Assembly (NCBI GenBank): GCA_036270095.1
Contig: DATBDE010000013.1
Location: forward strand, 1 to 21,736
DNA: 21,736 nt
DNA from: DATBDE01 sp036270095
GTDB lineage: Bacteria > Actinomycetota > Thermoleophilia > Solirubrobacterales > Solirubrobacteraceae
Direction of reading: 5' to 3'
Below the pieces are notes generated by a model. That model had not been told where the DNA came from. It made no database searches and saw only the letters and a program-made list of their open reading frames with translations. Both the position numbers and the translations under genes were made by a program. Every line of letters starts with the position of its first letter. The first letter of the stretch is position 1. This document shows, piece after piece, positions 13,215 to 20,684 of the stretch.

Positions 13215-14926
13215 TGGAGAGCGCCGGGCTGTCGCTCCCCGCCGCGCGGCCGACGGTCGCGCGGGCGGCCCGGGCGGCGGCCGGCGCCGCGCCCGCCGTC
13301 CTCATCGTCGCCGTGGCGGCGGCACTGCGCCTCGCCCACCTCGGGTCGGTGCCGGACAACCCGTTCTACGACGCGGCGGTGCGGAGCATGTCGCTGTCGT
13401 TGCACAACTTCTTCTTCGGCGCCTTCGACCCGTCCGCGCGGTTGGCCGTGGACAAGCCGCCGCTGGACCTGTGGCTCCAGGTTGCATCGGTGAAGCTGTT
13501 CGGCTTCACGCCGTTCGCGCTGAAGCTGCCCGAGGCGGTGGGCGGCACCGCCGCCGTGGCGCTCCTCTACGGGCTGGTCAAGCGCGCGTTCGGGCGGCTC
13601 GCCGGGCTGGCAGCGGCGGCGGCGCTGGCGGTGCTGCCGGTCGCCGTCCTGACCGCGCGCAGCGACACGATGGACTCGGTCATGAGCGCGCTCATGGTCG
13701 CGGCGCTCTGGCTCGCGCTGGTGGGTGCGCAGAAGCGGCGCGCGAGCCTGCTCTACCTCGCCGCGGTCGCGGTCGGTCTCGCCTTCAACGTCAAGCTGTT
13801 CGAGGCGCTGCTCGTGGTGCCGCCGGTCGTCCTCCTGTACGGGCTCGCGGGCCCGCGCGGCACTGCCCGGCGGCTCGAGCACCTCGTGGTCGCCGGCGTC
13901 CTCATGGTCGTCGTGTCAGTGTCGTGGGCCGCCGCGGTCTCCCTGGCGCCCGCGCGCGACCGCCCGTTCCCGATCGGGTCGACCGACGGGACGGTGTGGA
14001 ACGTCATGTTCGTGTGGGACGGGCTGGACCGGCTCAACGGCAAGGCGGGCGAGAGCGCGGCGCCGGTCCTGCACCACCCGCCCAGCCACCACCGGCTCGC
14101 GGTGATGCGGGTGCGCGCACGGCGTGCCCGCGCGAACGCGCCCGGCCCCACCCGGCTGCTGGCCGCCCGCCTGGGCATGGGCAGCGTGCTGCTGCCGGCG
14201 CTGGTCCTGGGCGCCCTGGGCCTGGTGGTGGCGCTGCTGGGCTGGCTGGCGCGCCTGCGCGCGGGCGCGTGGGCACCCAGCGAGGCCGACCGCCGCCGCT
14301 GGGGCGTGGCCGCCGCGCTGGCCACGTGGCTCGGGCTCGGGCTCGTGCTCTTCAGCGTGGCGCGCACGCTGCACCCGCGCTACCTGGAGGCCTTCACGCC
14401 CGCGGTTGCCGGCGTGTTCGGGGTCGGGCTGGGCGCCGCGGTGCGCCCGCTCGGGGTGCTGCGCTGGCCGCTCGCCGTGGCCGCGACGGCGCTGCTGCTC
14501 CTCGCCCCCACGAGCGCGACCCTGCGCCTGGTCTCCGCCGACCGGTCGGACTCCGGCCGGCCTGGGAACCTGCCCGCCTCCGAGGTGGCGCGGCTGAGCG
14601 CGTACCTGCAGGCGCACACGCAGCGCCAGCGCTACGAGTTCGCCGCGCCGGCGGCGGCGACGGCGGGGCCGCTGATCGTGCACGACGCCCGGCCCGTGCT
14701 CGTGCTCACGCGCCTCGACCACAAGCCGCTCGTCGCGACGGCGACGCTCCGGCGCCTGGTCCGGCGCGGCGCGGTCCGCTATGCCCTGCTCGGGCGCCCG
14801 TGCTCGCACCGCCACGGCCGCGCCTACTCGCGCATCCCCGTGACCCGCTGGATCTGCACGCACGGCAAGGACGTCGGGCGCCACGCCGGCGTCAAGCACG
14901 GCGTGCTCTTCCACCTGCGCGCCTAG
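13214..14926 (+). CDS. Membrane glycosyltransferase, GT39/ArnT-like (YkcB-type)
   Basis: From the GTG at 13214 it has 570 residues. After a short cytoplasmic tail comes a hydrophobic helix (about 26-38), then the first external loop, NPFYDAAVRSMSLSLHNFFF. Its Asp53 is the expected catalytic acid of PMT/ArnT-like GT-C enzymes, and SARLAVDKPPLDLWLQ (about 74-89) is characteristic of the YkcB-like group. About ten further hydrophobic segments follow, with DTMDSVMSALM near the fourth. A soluble C-terminal region (about 440-570) ends RIPVTRWICTHGKDVG. Such enzymes take sugar from a polyprenyl phosphate and add it to a protein, lipid or polymer outside the membrane. The upstream GT2 probably makes the donor; the acceptor is unknown. 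Its stop codon shares a CTAG tetranucleotide with the stop of the convergent endopeptidase gene. Confidence 0.86.
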   Translation: MESAGLSLPAARPTVARAARAAAGAAPAVLIVAVAAALRLAHLGSVPDNPFYDAAVRSMSLSLHNFFFGAFDPSARLAVDKPPLDLWLQVASVKLFGFTPFALKLPEAVGGTAAVALLYGLVKRAFGRLAGLAAAAALAVLPVAVLTARSDTMDSVMSALMVAALWLALVGAQKRRASLLYLAAVAVGLAFNVKLFEALLVVPPVVLLYGLAGPRGTARRLEHLVVAGVLMVVVSVSWAAAVSLAPARDRPFPIGSTDGTVWNVMFVWDGLDRLNGKAGESAAPVLHHPPSHHRLAVMRVRARRARANAPGPTRLLAARLGMGSVLLPALVLGALGLVVALLGWLARLRAGAWAPSEADRRRWGVAAALATWLGLGLVLFSVARTLHPRYLEAFTPAVAGVFGVGLGAAVRPLGVLRWPLAVAATALLLLAPTSATLRLVSADRSDSGRPGNLPASEVARLSAYLQAHTQRQRYEFAAPAAATAGPLIVHDARPVLVLTRLDHKPLVATATLRRLVRRGAVRYALLGRPCSHRHGRAYSRIPVTRWICTHGKDVGRHAGVKHGVLFHLRA

Positions 14927-15714
14927 CGGGGGTAGATGCGCACGTGCATGTGGTCGTCGTGGTTGACCAGCGTCTCCACGACGCCGCGCGGTCCGTTCAG
15001 CCCGGTGTGCGGGCCGACGAACACGAACTGCGCGTACGCGTTCACCAAGCGGTTGACGAGCTCCTGGGAGAGCCGGCGGTCCATGGTGGCCGGCGTGGCC
15101 GGCAGCTCCCTGCGGTCCTTGCGCGGATAGAGGATGTCCATGTCCAGGCCGTTCTGGTGCGAGGCGTGCCCGAGCCCGCCGTACTGCCCCGTGAAGGGTC
15201 CGCCATGCGGACGAGAGAGATCCCCGATGAGCACGCGCGGGGCTCCCGGATGGGCGCGGCGGTAGCGGTCGAGCACGTAGAGCAGCGTCTGGATCAGGCG
15301 GGCCGTGCCCCACCGGCGGTCGTCGCGGTTGGGGTAGCGCGAGAGCACCGGGTCCCAGGTCACGTAGTCGCGGCCGTAGGCGGGCAGCAGCACGCCGTCG
15401 CGCAGCATGCCGTGCCAGGGCAGGCCGACCGCGGTCGAGTGGCGCCAGTGCACGGCCGGGTAGTGGGCGGTGGCCGAGCGCACCTTCTCGGACGGCGGCG
15501 GCACGAGCGCGCCGTGGGCGTGGGACAACGACGCCTCGCCCTCGCCGCCCGCCACCGTGGCCGCGCGCGCGGTCGCCGCCACCGGCGCTGGCGGCCGCGG
15601 GGGCACGCGCGGCGGCGCGGAGTGCGAGGGGACCCCGGCAAGGCTCAGGATGCCCGCCGCGACCAGCGCGGTCAGGCCGGCGACCACGAACCCCAACGGC
15701 CAGTTCCTGGCCAC
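14923..15714 (-). CDS. Exported murein endopeptidase, MepA-like (peptidase M74)
   Basis: The 263-residue protein has one N-terminal hydrophobic segment (LGFVVAGLTALVAAGILSLA, about 7-26), so it is secreted or anchored. A Pro/Ala-rich linker runs to about 60. The catalytic domain then carries IGDLSRPHGGPF and GLGHASHQNGLDMDI, with zinc ligands His186 and Asp193 and the third ligand His257 in DHMHVRI, matching H113, D120 and H211 of E. coli MepA. MepA cleaves D-Ala-meso-DAP cross-links in peptidoglycan, so it probably remodels the cell wall here. The start is GTG at 15714, 15 bases after the lepA stop and without a good ribosome site, which suggests read-through from lepA. It is the only clear wall hydrolase in the window and lies among wall and envelope genes (murJ, GT2/GT39). 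Confidence 0.85.
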   Translation of the reverse strand: MARNWPLGFVVAGLTALVAAGILSLAGVPSHSAPPRVPPRPPAPVAATARAATVAGGEGEASLSHAHGALVPPPSEKVRSATAHYPAVHWRHSTAVGLPWHGMLRDGVLLPAYGRDYVTWDPVLSRYPNRDDRRWGTARLIQTLLYVLDRYRRAHPGAPRVLIGDLSRPHGGPFTGQYGGLGHASHQNGLDMDILYPRKDRRELPATPATMDRRLSQELVNRLVNAYAQFVFVGPHTGLNGPRGVVETLVNHDDHMHVRIYPR

Positions 15715-15729
15715 CGCGGCGGGCAGCGC

Positions 15730-17529
15730 CTACTCCCCGAGCTCCAACACCGCCAGGAACGCCTCCTGGGGCACCTCGATCCGCCCCACCTGCTTCATGC
15801 GCCGCTTGCCGGCCTTCTGCTTCTCGAGCAGCTTGCGCTTGCGGCTGATGTCGCCGCCGTAGCACTTGGCGATCACGTCCTTGCGATAGGCCTTGATCGT
15901 CTCGCGCGCGATCACGTGCGAGCCGATCGCAGCCTGGATGGGCACGTCGTACTGCTGGCGCGGGATGCGCTCGCGCAGCTTCTCGGCCAGCGTGCGCCCC
16001 GCCGCGTAGGCCTTGTCGCGGTGCACGACCATCGAGAGCGCGTCGACCGGGTCGCCGGCCAGCAGGATGTCGAGCTTGACCAGGTCGCTGATCCGCATCC
16101 CGATGAGGTCGTAGTCGAGCGAGGCGTAGCCGCGCGTGCGCGACTTCAGCTGGTCGAAGAAGTCGAGCACGATCTCGGCCAGCGGCAGGTCGTAGGTGAT
16201 CTGCACGCGCTCGGGCGAGAGCCAGTGCATGCCCGCATGCTCGCCGCGACGCTCCTGGCACAGCTCCATGATCGCGCCCACGTGGTCCTTGGGCGCGAGG
16301 ATCGACGCGCGGATGAACGGCTCGCGCACCTCGGCGATCAGCGCCGGGTCGGGGAAGTCGGTCGGGTTGTGCACCGCGACCTCGTCGCCGTCGGTAAGCG
16401 TGACCTCGAACTCGACCGAGGGCATGGTCGTGAGCAGCTCGAGGTCGTACTCGCGCTCGAGCCGCTCGCGCACGATGTCCATGTGCAGGAGGCCGAGGAA
16501 GCCGCAGCGGAACCCGAACCCGAGCGCGTCCGAGGTCTCGGGCTCGTAGGAGAGGGCGGCGTCGTTGAGCGAAAGCTTCTCCAGCGCGTCGCGCAGCTCC
16601 GGGAAGGCGTCGGAGTCGGTCGGGAACAGACCGCAGAACACCATCGGCTTGACGTCGCGGTAGCCGGGCAGCGGCTCGACGGCCGGCCGCGCCGCGGCGG
16701 TGAGGGTGTCGCCCACGCGCAGGCGCGAGACGTCCTTGAGGCCGGTGATCAGGTAGCCCACCTCGCCGGCGGACAGCCGGGCGGCCGGCGTCATGCGCGG
16801 GGTAAAGAAGCCGATGTCGTCGATGTCGGCCTCGGTGCCGGCCTGCATGGCGCGGATCGCCTCGCCCTTGGCGAAGCTGCCGTCGACCATGCGGATGTAC
16901 GCGATGACGCCGCGGTACTGGTCGAACTCGGAGTCGAAGATCAGCGCGCGCGGCGGCGCATCGGAGTCGCCGTTGGGTGCCGGGACCCGGGCCACGAGCT
17001 CCTCGAGCACGTCGGCGACGCCGTCGCCGGTCTTGGCCGAGATGCGCCGTACGCCGCCGGGGTCGTCGCCGATGAGCTCGCCGACCTCGGCCGCGACCTC
17101 GTCGGGCATGGCCCCGGGCAGGTCGATCTTGTTCAGGCACGGGATGAGCTCGAGGCCGGCGTCGATGGCCAGGTAGGTGTTGGCCACGGTCTGGGCCTCG
17201 ACGCCCTGGGAGGCGTCGACGACGAGCAGCGCCCCCTCGCACGCGGCCAGCGAGCGCGAGACCTCGTAGGTGAAGTCCACATGGCCCGGGGTGTCGATGA
17301 GCTGGAGCTGGTAGGTCTGCCCGTCGCGGGCCTCATAGAGCACGCGCACCGCCTGGGCCTTGATCGTGATGCCGCGCTCGCGCTCGAGCTCCATCGAGTC
17401 GAGCACCTGCGCGCGCATCTGGCGCCCCTCCACCGTGTGGGTGAGCTCGAGGATGCGATCGGCCAGCGTCGACTTGCCGTGATCGATGTGGGCGATGATC
17501 GAGAAGTTGCGGATGCGTTCCTGGTCCAT
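15730..17529 (-). CDS. lepA: Elongation factor 4 (LepA)
   Basis: At 599 residues it has the normal length of LepA. The GTPase domain shows G1 AHIDHGKST (13-21), the switch region ERERGITIKAQAV, G3 DTPGHVDF and G4 NKID. Domains II, III and V follow (GLFPTDSDAFPELRDALEKL, GFGFRCGFLGLLHMDIVRER). The LepA-specific C-terminal domain contains YGGDISRKRKLLEKQKAGKR, RMKQVG, and ends VPQEAFLAVLEL. There is no EF-G domain IV, which separates it from EF-G. LepA binds ribosomes and acts in translation under stress and in ribosome maturation. Start is ATG at 17529, near a likely leaderless promoter. Its place near rpsT (S20) is a common bacterial arrangement, here interrupted by murJ and a secreted protein. 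Confidence 0.97.
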   Translation of the reverse strand: MDQERIRNFSIIAHIDHGKSTLADRILELTHTVEGRQMRAQVLDSMELERERGITIKAQAVRVLYEARDGQTYQLQLIDTPGHVDFTYEVSRSLAACEGALLVVDASQGVEAQTVANTYLAIDAGLELIPCLNKIDLPGAMPDEVAAEVGELIGDDPGGVRRISAKTGDGVADVLEELVARVPAPNGDSDAPPRALIFDSEFDQYRGVIAYIRMVDGSFAKGEAIRAMQAGTEADIDDIGFFTPRMTPAARLSAGEVGYLITGLKDVSRLRVGDTLTAAARPAVEPLPGYRDVKPMVFCGLFPTDSDAFPELRDALEKLSLNDAALSYEPETSDALGFGFRCGFLGLLHMDIVRERLEREYDLELLTTMPSVEFEVTLTDGDEVAVHNPTDFPDPALIAEVREPFIRASILAPKDHVGAIMELCQERRGEHAGMHWLSPERVQITYDLPLAEIVLDFFDQLKSRTRGYASLDYDLIGMRISDLVKLDILLAGDPVDALSMVVHRDKAYAAGRTLAEKLRERIPRQQYDVPIQAAIGSHVIARETIKAYRKDVIAKCYGGDISRKRKLLEKQKAGKRRMKQVGRIEVPQEAFLAVLELGE

Positions 17530-17538
17530 CGCTGGTCA

Positions 17539-17567
17539 AGGCTAGGACCTCGCTTGCGGCCCGTCAC
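17539..17567 (-). promoter_or_regulatory. Candidate near-leaderless promoter of lepA
   Basis: The minus strand has GTGACG (17567-17562), a 17-base spacer and TAGCCT (17544-17539), then 9 bases to the ATG at 17529. GTGACG shares TGAC with the -35 consensus, TAGCCT fits TANNNT, and 17 bases is the ideal spacing. Transcription would start one to three bases before the ATG. No Shine-Dalgarno is visible before lepA, which agrees with leaderless translation. The -35 box contains the stop codon of the upstream gene. Confidence 0.45.
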
Positions 17568-18604
17568 ATGCCGCGCGTGCTCGTGCTCACGGTCTTGAGG
17601 TGGTGCGAGCCGCCCTGGGGGTCGTTCACGTTGGGCGCGTCGATCTGCCCGACGGCGCGGAAGTGGCGCGTGACCTTGTGCGGCACGGCCACGAAACCGA
17701 CCTGCTGCACCGCCTTGCCGTCCTGCGGCGGCGGCAGCCGGCCGACGCCGCAGGTCACGGTGTTGGGCGGGCGCGGGGTGGCCGTGCAGCCCTGCGGCAG
17801 CTGGCGCACCGACGTGCGCGCGGGCAGGTTGACCACGAGCGTCAGGCCGGCGGCGACGTGCGGGCCCCCGTTGCGCAGCGTCCACAGGTAGTGGATCGAG
17901 TGCCCGGTCTTGTGCACCCGGGCGCCCAGGTAGAGCTTGGACTGGCACGGCTGCTGGGGCAGGTCGGTCCCCGGGCAGAGGTCAGGGGTCTCGACCGCCT
18001 GCAGCAGCAGCTCGACGTGCGAGTAGCTGACCGTGCTGTTGCCCTCCTGGTCGACCGGATGCTGGGGCGAGAGCTCGCCGTCGTTGAACCCGGTCTCGAT
18101 GCCGGGCAGGTTCTTGTCCGTCGCGACTTTCTGGGTCGTCCAGTCGTTGTTGGAGGAGAAGATCTGCCAGCGCCGGCCGGCCCCGCCGAACCCCTCCTGG
18201 AAGACGGCGACGTAGTCGCCCGCCTCCACCCGGAACGCGCGCGGGTCGGGGACGTCGTAGACGTGCACGCCGTCGGTCGGCGGCAGGGTCGCTTCGAGCG
18301 GGGTGGAGATCGCCTTCCACTGCCCGGGCGCCACGGGGCGCACGATGCGGAACTTGACGTCCAGCGGCTTGCCGTCGGCGGCGTAGCCGCGCAGCTTGAG
18401 CTGGTGGACCAGGCCCCCGACCGGGGCGGCGAAGCCAGCCGGGCCGGACGTGTTGAACACGGTCTGGTCCCAGCCGTTCTGGTACGGGACGGTGGTGGCC
18501 GAGTCGTTGAGCGACGAGCCGAAGGTGACATCCCCCGCAGCCGCCACGGGCGCGAACGCGAGCACGCCGACGACAAAGCCTGGGAGCAGCGCAGAGCGCA
18601 GCAT
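17564..18604 (-). CDS. Secreted protein of unknown function with DUF11-like C-terminal part
   Basis: From the ATG at 18604 the product is 346 residues. The N-terminus (LRSALLPGFVVGVLAFAPVAAAG) is a clear signal peptide with a likely cut after AAA. The first 200 mature residues (SSLNDSATTVPYQNGWDQTV, VHQLKLRGYAADGKPLDVKF, WQIFSSNNDWTTQK) look like a beta-rich exported domain I do not recognise. Residues about 230-335 (LGARVHKTGHSIHYLWTLRN, ..., LPQGCTATPRPPNTVTCGVG) resemble the DUF11/Ig-like repeats of actinobacterial surface proteins, with paired cysteines. There is no sortase signal or membrane anchor at the end. The ATG is preferred over an in-frame TTG at 18673 because AGGAG lies 7 bases before it and the signal peptide starts there. 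A structured 215-base leader region precedes it. Confidence 0.72.
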   Translation of the reverse strand: MLRSALLPGFVVGVLAFAPVAAAGDVTFGSSLNDSATTVPYQNGWDQTVFNTSGPAGFAAPVGGLVHQLKLRGYAADGKPLDVKFRIVRPVAPGQWKAISTPLEATLPPTDGVHVYDVPDPRAFRVEAGDYVAVFQEGFGGAGRRWQIFSSNNDWTTQKVATDKNLPGIETGFNDGELSPQHPVDQEGNSTVSYSHVELLLQAVETPDLCPGTDLPQQPCQSKLYLGARVHKTGHSIHYLWTLRNGGPHVAAGLTLVVNLPARTSVRQLPQGCTATPRPPNTVTCGVGRLPPPQDGKAVQQVGFVAVPHKVTRHFRAVGQIDAPNVNDPQGGSHHLKTVSTSTRGM

Positions 18605-18819
18605 CCGGAGACTCCTCGTCCCAGGACCCCCGTTTGGTGCAGGATGTCCGAATGGTTGCAGATTCTCAACCAAATTTCACAGCAGGCATGGCGACGTTTC
18701 CGGCTTTTGAGCTAAAGCAACAAAAACCGGTGCGAAATCCGACGCGGGAATGGGCAGCAACGGCATCTCCTGCGTGACGGCCACGCGCGGTTACCGCGTC
18801 GTCGGATATTTGCGCGAAA
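18605..18819 (-). promoter_or_regulatory. Leader region with several inverted repeats, before the secreted protein gene
   Basis: This is the longest non-coding stretch and is markedly A/T-richer than its surroundings. It lies between the murJ stop and the secreted protein start, both on minus. Pairing elements (plus coordinates): 18732-18747 (GCGAAATCCGACGCGG) with 18794-18815, 16 pairs with bulges of 3, 2 and 1. Within it is a 5-bp stem, GCGTG 18772-18776 with CACGC 18782-18786. CCGGCTTTT at 18700-18708 pairs with AAAAACCGG at 18722-18730, with one mismatch. TGGTTG 18653-18658 pairs with CAACCA 18667-18672. ACCAAA 18669-18674 could instead pair with TTTGGT 18633-18638. I could not assign it to a known riboswitch class. 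Whether the structures work as RNA or as DNA operators is unknown. Confidence 0.45.
18612..18616 (-). promoter_or_regulatory. Shine-Dalgarno of the secreted protein gene
   Basis: AGGAG on the minus strand lies 7 bases before the ATG at 18604 and decides that start. The AGGA could pair with TCCT a few bases upstream on the same strand (18626-18623), which would partly hide it; the stem is only 4 bp. Confidence 0.7.
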
Positions 18820-20397
18820 TCAGCGGAAGCGCTGCAGTACCCCGCCCACGAACCGGCGCACCTGGTCCGCCTCGCGGATGCCGAGTGCGAGCACCGCGCC
18901 CGCGTACACGGCGAGCCCCAGGACGATGGCGACGCCTACGGCGACGATCTGGGCCACGAGCCGGGTCCCGAGCGCGGCGTCGAGCGAAGCCCAGACGCCG
19001 TAGGCGACGCCGCCGAGCGCGAACGCCGCGACGAGCATGCGGGCCACCGCGTCGAGCGTCGCCCGGCCCTGGAGCGACCCGTGCAGGTCGCGGCGCAGCC
19101 AGCGTGCCTGCGCCGCGGTCATGGCCGCCGACGCCGTCGCCGTCCCGATCACCGGCCCCGCCACCCCGAGGGGCGAGTACAGCGCCAGCGAGACCACGAG
19201 GTTGAGGACGATGTTGCCCGCGGCCAGCGCGGTCGGCGTCCATGGCTTCTGCAGCGAGAAGAACGTGCGCGTGAGCAGCAGGTTGATCCCGGCGAAGGGC
19301 AGCGAGAACGAGAACCAGAACAGTGCCGTCGACACCAGGTCGGTGGAGTGGGCGTTGAACGCGCCGCGCTGGTAGACGAGCCGCGTGATGGGCTCGGCCA
19401 GCACCAGCGTGATCGTGGCCATGGGGATGAGCATGAGCGCGATCTGCCGCACCCCGTTGGCCATCGTCGCGCGCAGGCCGGCGATGTCGCCGCGCGCGGC
19501 GAGCCGGGCCAGGGCCGGGAACAGGACCGTGGCCAGGGCGACCGAGAAGATGCCCTGGGGCAGCATGTAGATGCGGAAGGCGGCGTCGATCGCGCGCGGT
19601 GCCTGCTCGGAGATCAGCGACCCGAGCACCGAGTTGATGACGAGGTCGAAGTTGATGATCCCCAGCCCGAGCGTGACCGGGAGCATGAGCTTGAGCGTCT
19701 GGATGACGCGCGGGTCGCGCCAGTCGAAGGCGAGCTTGAGCCGGAAGTCCAGGCGCGCGAGCGCCGGGAAGCACATGGCCAGCTGCACGATCGTCCCGAT
19801 CAGCACGCCGATCGCGTAGGCGTACATCTGGTCGTCGCCGGTGAACTCCTGCCGCAGGACGACCAGCGCGACGATGATCACGCCGTTCCACACCAGCGGC
19901 GCGAAGGCGGGGATCGCGAAGTGGTCGTAGGCGTTGAGGATGCCGACCAGCAGCCCGTTGAGGCCGAGCAGCACGACGATCGGGAACAGGACCCGCGAGA
20001 GGCCGACCGTCAGGTCGGTCAGCTCCTGCGTGAACGTGTCGCCGACGAACAGCGGCATGATCACCGGGGCGAGGAGGATGAACAGGGCGCTGATCCCGCC
20101 GAGCAGGCACAGGATCAGCGTGAACAGGCTGCCGGCCAGGCGGAAGGCCTCGCGCTTGCGGCCGTGCTCGAGCAGCTCGGTGAACACGGGCACGAAGGCG
20201 GCCGAGATGGCGGCGTCCGCGAACAGGGACCGGACCAGGTTCGGGACCTGGAAGGCGATGGTGAAGGCCGAGAAGCGTCCCTGCGTGCCGAAGTAGCTCG
20301 AGGCGAGGATCTCGCGCGCCAGGCCCGCGATGCGCGACAGCCCGGTGGCGATCGCGAAGATTGCTGAGTTGCGCGCGATGCGCCGGCCGCCGGACAC
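18820..20397 (-). CDS. murJ: Lipid II flippase MurJ (MviN family)
   Basis: The 525-residue protein shows the MurJ N-terminal pattern: RRIARNSAIFAIATGLSRIA, GLAREILASSYFGT, FTIAFQVPNLVRSLFADAA and ISAAFVPVFTELLE. About 13-14 hydrophobic segments run to the C-terminus, with IINFDLVINSVLGSLI and YMLPQGIFSVALATVLFPAL in the middle and ITRLVYQRGAFNAHST later. The basic residues in the early helices (Arg in SRIAGLARE) are those expected to line the central cavity. MurJ moves the peptidoglycan precursor lipid II across the membrane. The start is a GTG at 20397, 26 bases from the divergent S20 ATG, so the two promoters must overlap the coding ends or each other. No kinase-like extension, as in mycobacterial MviN, is present. 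The gene ends with QRFR and a TGA at 18820-18822. Confidence 0.93.
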   Translation of the reverse strand: MSGGRRIARNSAIFAIATGLSRIAGLAREILASSYFGTQGRFSAFTIAFQVPNLVRSLFADAAISAAFVPVFTELLEHGRKREAFRLAGSLFTLILCLLGGISALFILLAPVIMPLFVGDTFTQELTDLTVGLSRVLFPIVVLLGLNGLLVGILNAYDHFAIPAFAPLVWNGVIIVALVVLRQEFTGDDQMYAYAIGVLIGTIVQLAMCFPALARLDFRLKLAFDWRDPRVIQTLKLMLPVTLGLGIINFDLVINSVLGSLISEQAPRAIDAAFRIYMLPQGIFSVALATVLFPALARLAARGDIAGLRATMANGVRQIALMLIPMATITLVLAEPITRLVYQRGAFNAHSTDLVSTALFWFSFSLPFAGINLLLTRTFFSLQKPWTPTALAAGNIVLNLVVSLALYSPLGVAGPVIGTATASAAMTAAQARWLRRDLHGSLQGRATLDAVARMLVAAFALGGVAYGVWASLDAALGTRLVAQIVAVGVAIVLGLAVYAGAVLALGIREADQVRRFVGGVLQRFR

Positions 20398-20423
20398 GAG
20401 CGCGGTATCGTAGGCGGCCGCCG

Positions 20424-20684
20424 ATGGCCAACATCCATTCGCAGAAGAAGCGCAATCAGCGCACCGCGCGCGAGCGGCAGGAGAACCGCCGCCGCGTTTC
20501 GCGCGTCAAGACCTACTTCCGCCGCCTGCGCGACGCCCTGCACGAGGGCGACGCCGAGCGCGCCCAGGCCGAGCACGCCGAGCTCGTGTCGGCGATCGAC
20601 AAGGCGGTCAAGTCGGGCGCGCTGCATCGCAACAACGGGGCGCGCAAGAAGTCCCGCGCCGCCCGCCTTCACTCGGGCGCCTAG
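20424..20684 (+). CDS. rpsT: Small ribosomal subunit protein bS20
   Basis: This is an 86-residue, strongly basic protein with the classical S20 start ANIHSQKKRNQRTARERQEN, the helix SRVKTYFRRLRDAL and the ending GALHRNNGARKKSRAARLHS. S20 binds 16S rRNA early in small-subunit assembly. The ATG at 20424 fits the family start exactly; an in-frame ATG at 20361 would lie inside the opposite-strand murJ. TATCGT at 20406-20411 could be its -10 element, leaving a very short leader. The TAG stop is itself the first three bases of a long hairpin that ends at the stop of the convergent gene. Confidence 0.97.
   Translation: MANIHSQKKRNQRTARERQENRRRVSRVKTYFRRLRDALHEGDAERAQAEHAELVSAIDKAVKSGALHRNNGARKKSRAARLHSGA

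Noticed and set aside
13471..17598. A 1375-residue open frame on plus, and a 1108-residue one on minus at 13916-17242
   Set aside because: Both run across well-supported genes (GT39-like, MepA-like, lepA) in other frames. They are Arg/Ala/Gly-rich with no domains, as expected for shadow frames in very GC-rich DNA.
18653..18672. tRNA T-arm-like hairpin GGTTG...CAACC
   Set aside because: The loop has 8 bases without the TTCRA pattern and no acceptor, D or anticodon arms surround it.
18660..18820. A c-di-GMP or c-di-AMP riboswitch in the leader (GGTTACCG is seen on plus)
   Set aside because: The conserved cores of these classes (for example GGGCAAACC and GGACGCAAAGC) are absent. The structures are recorded without a class.
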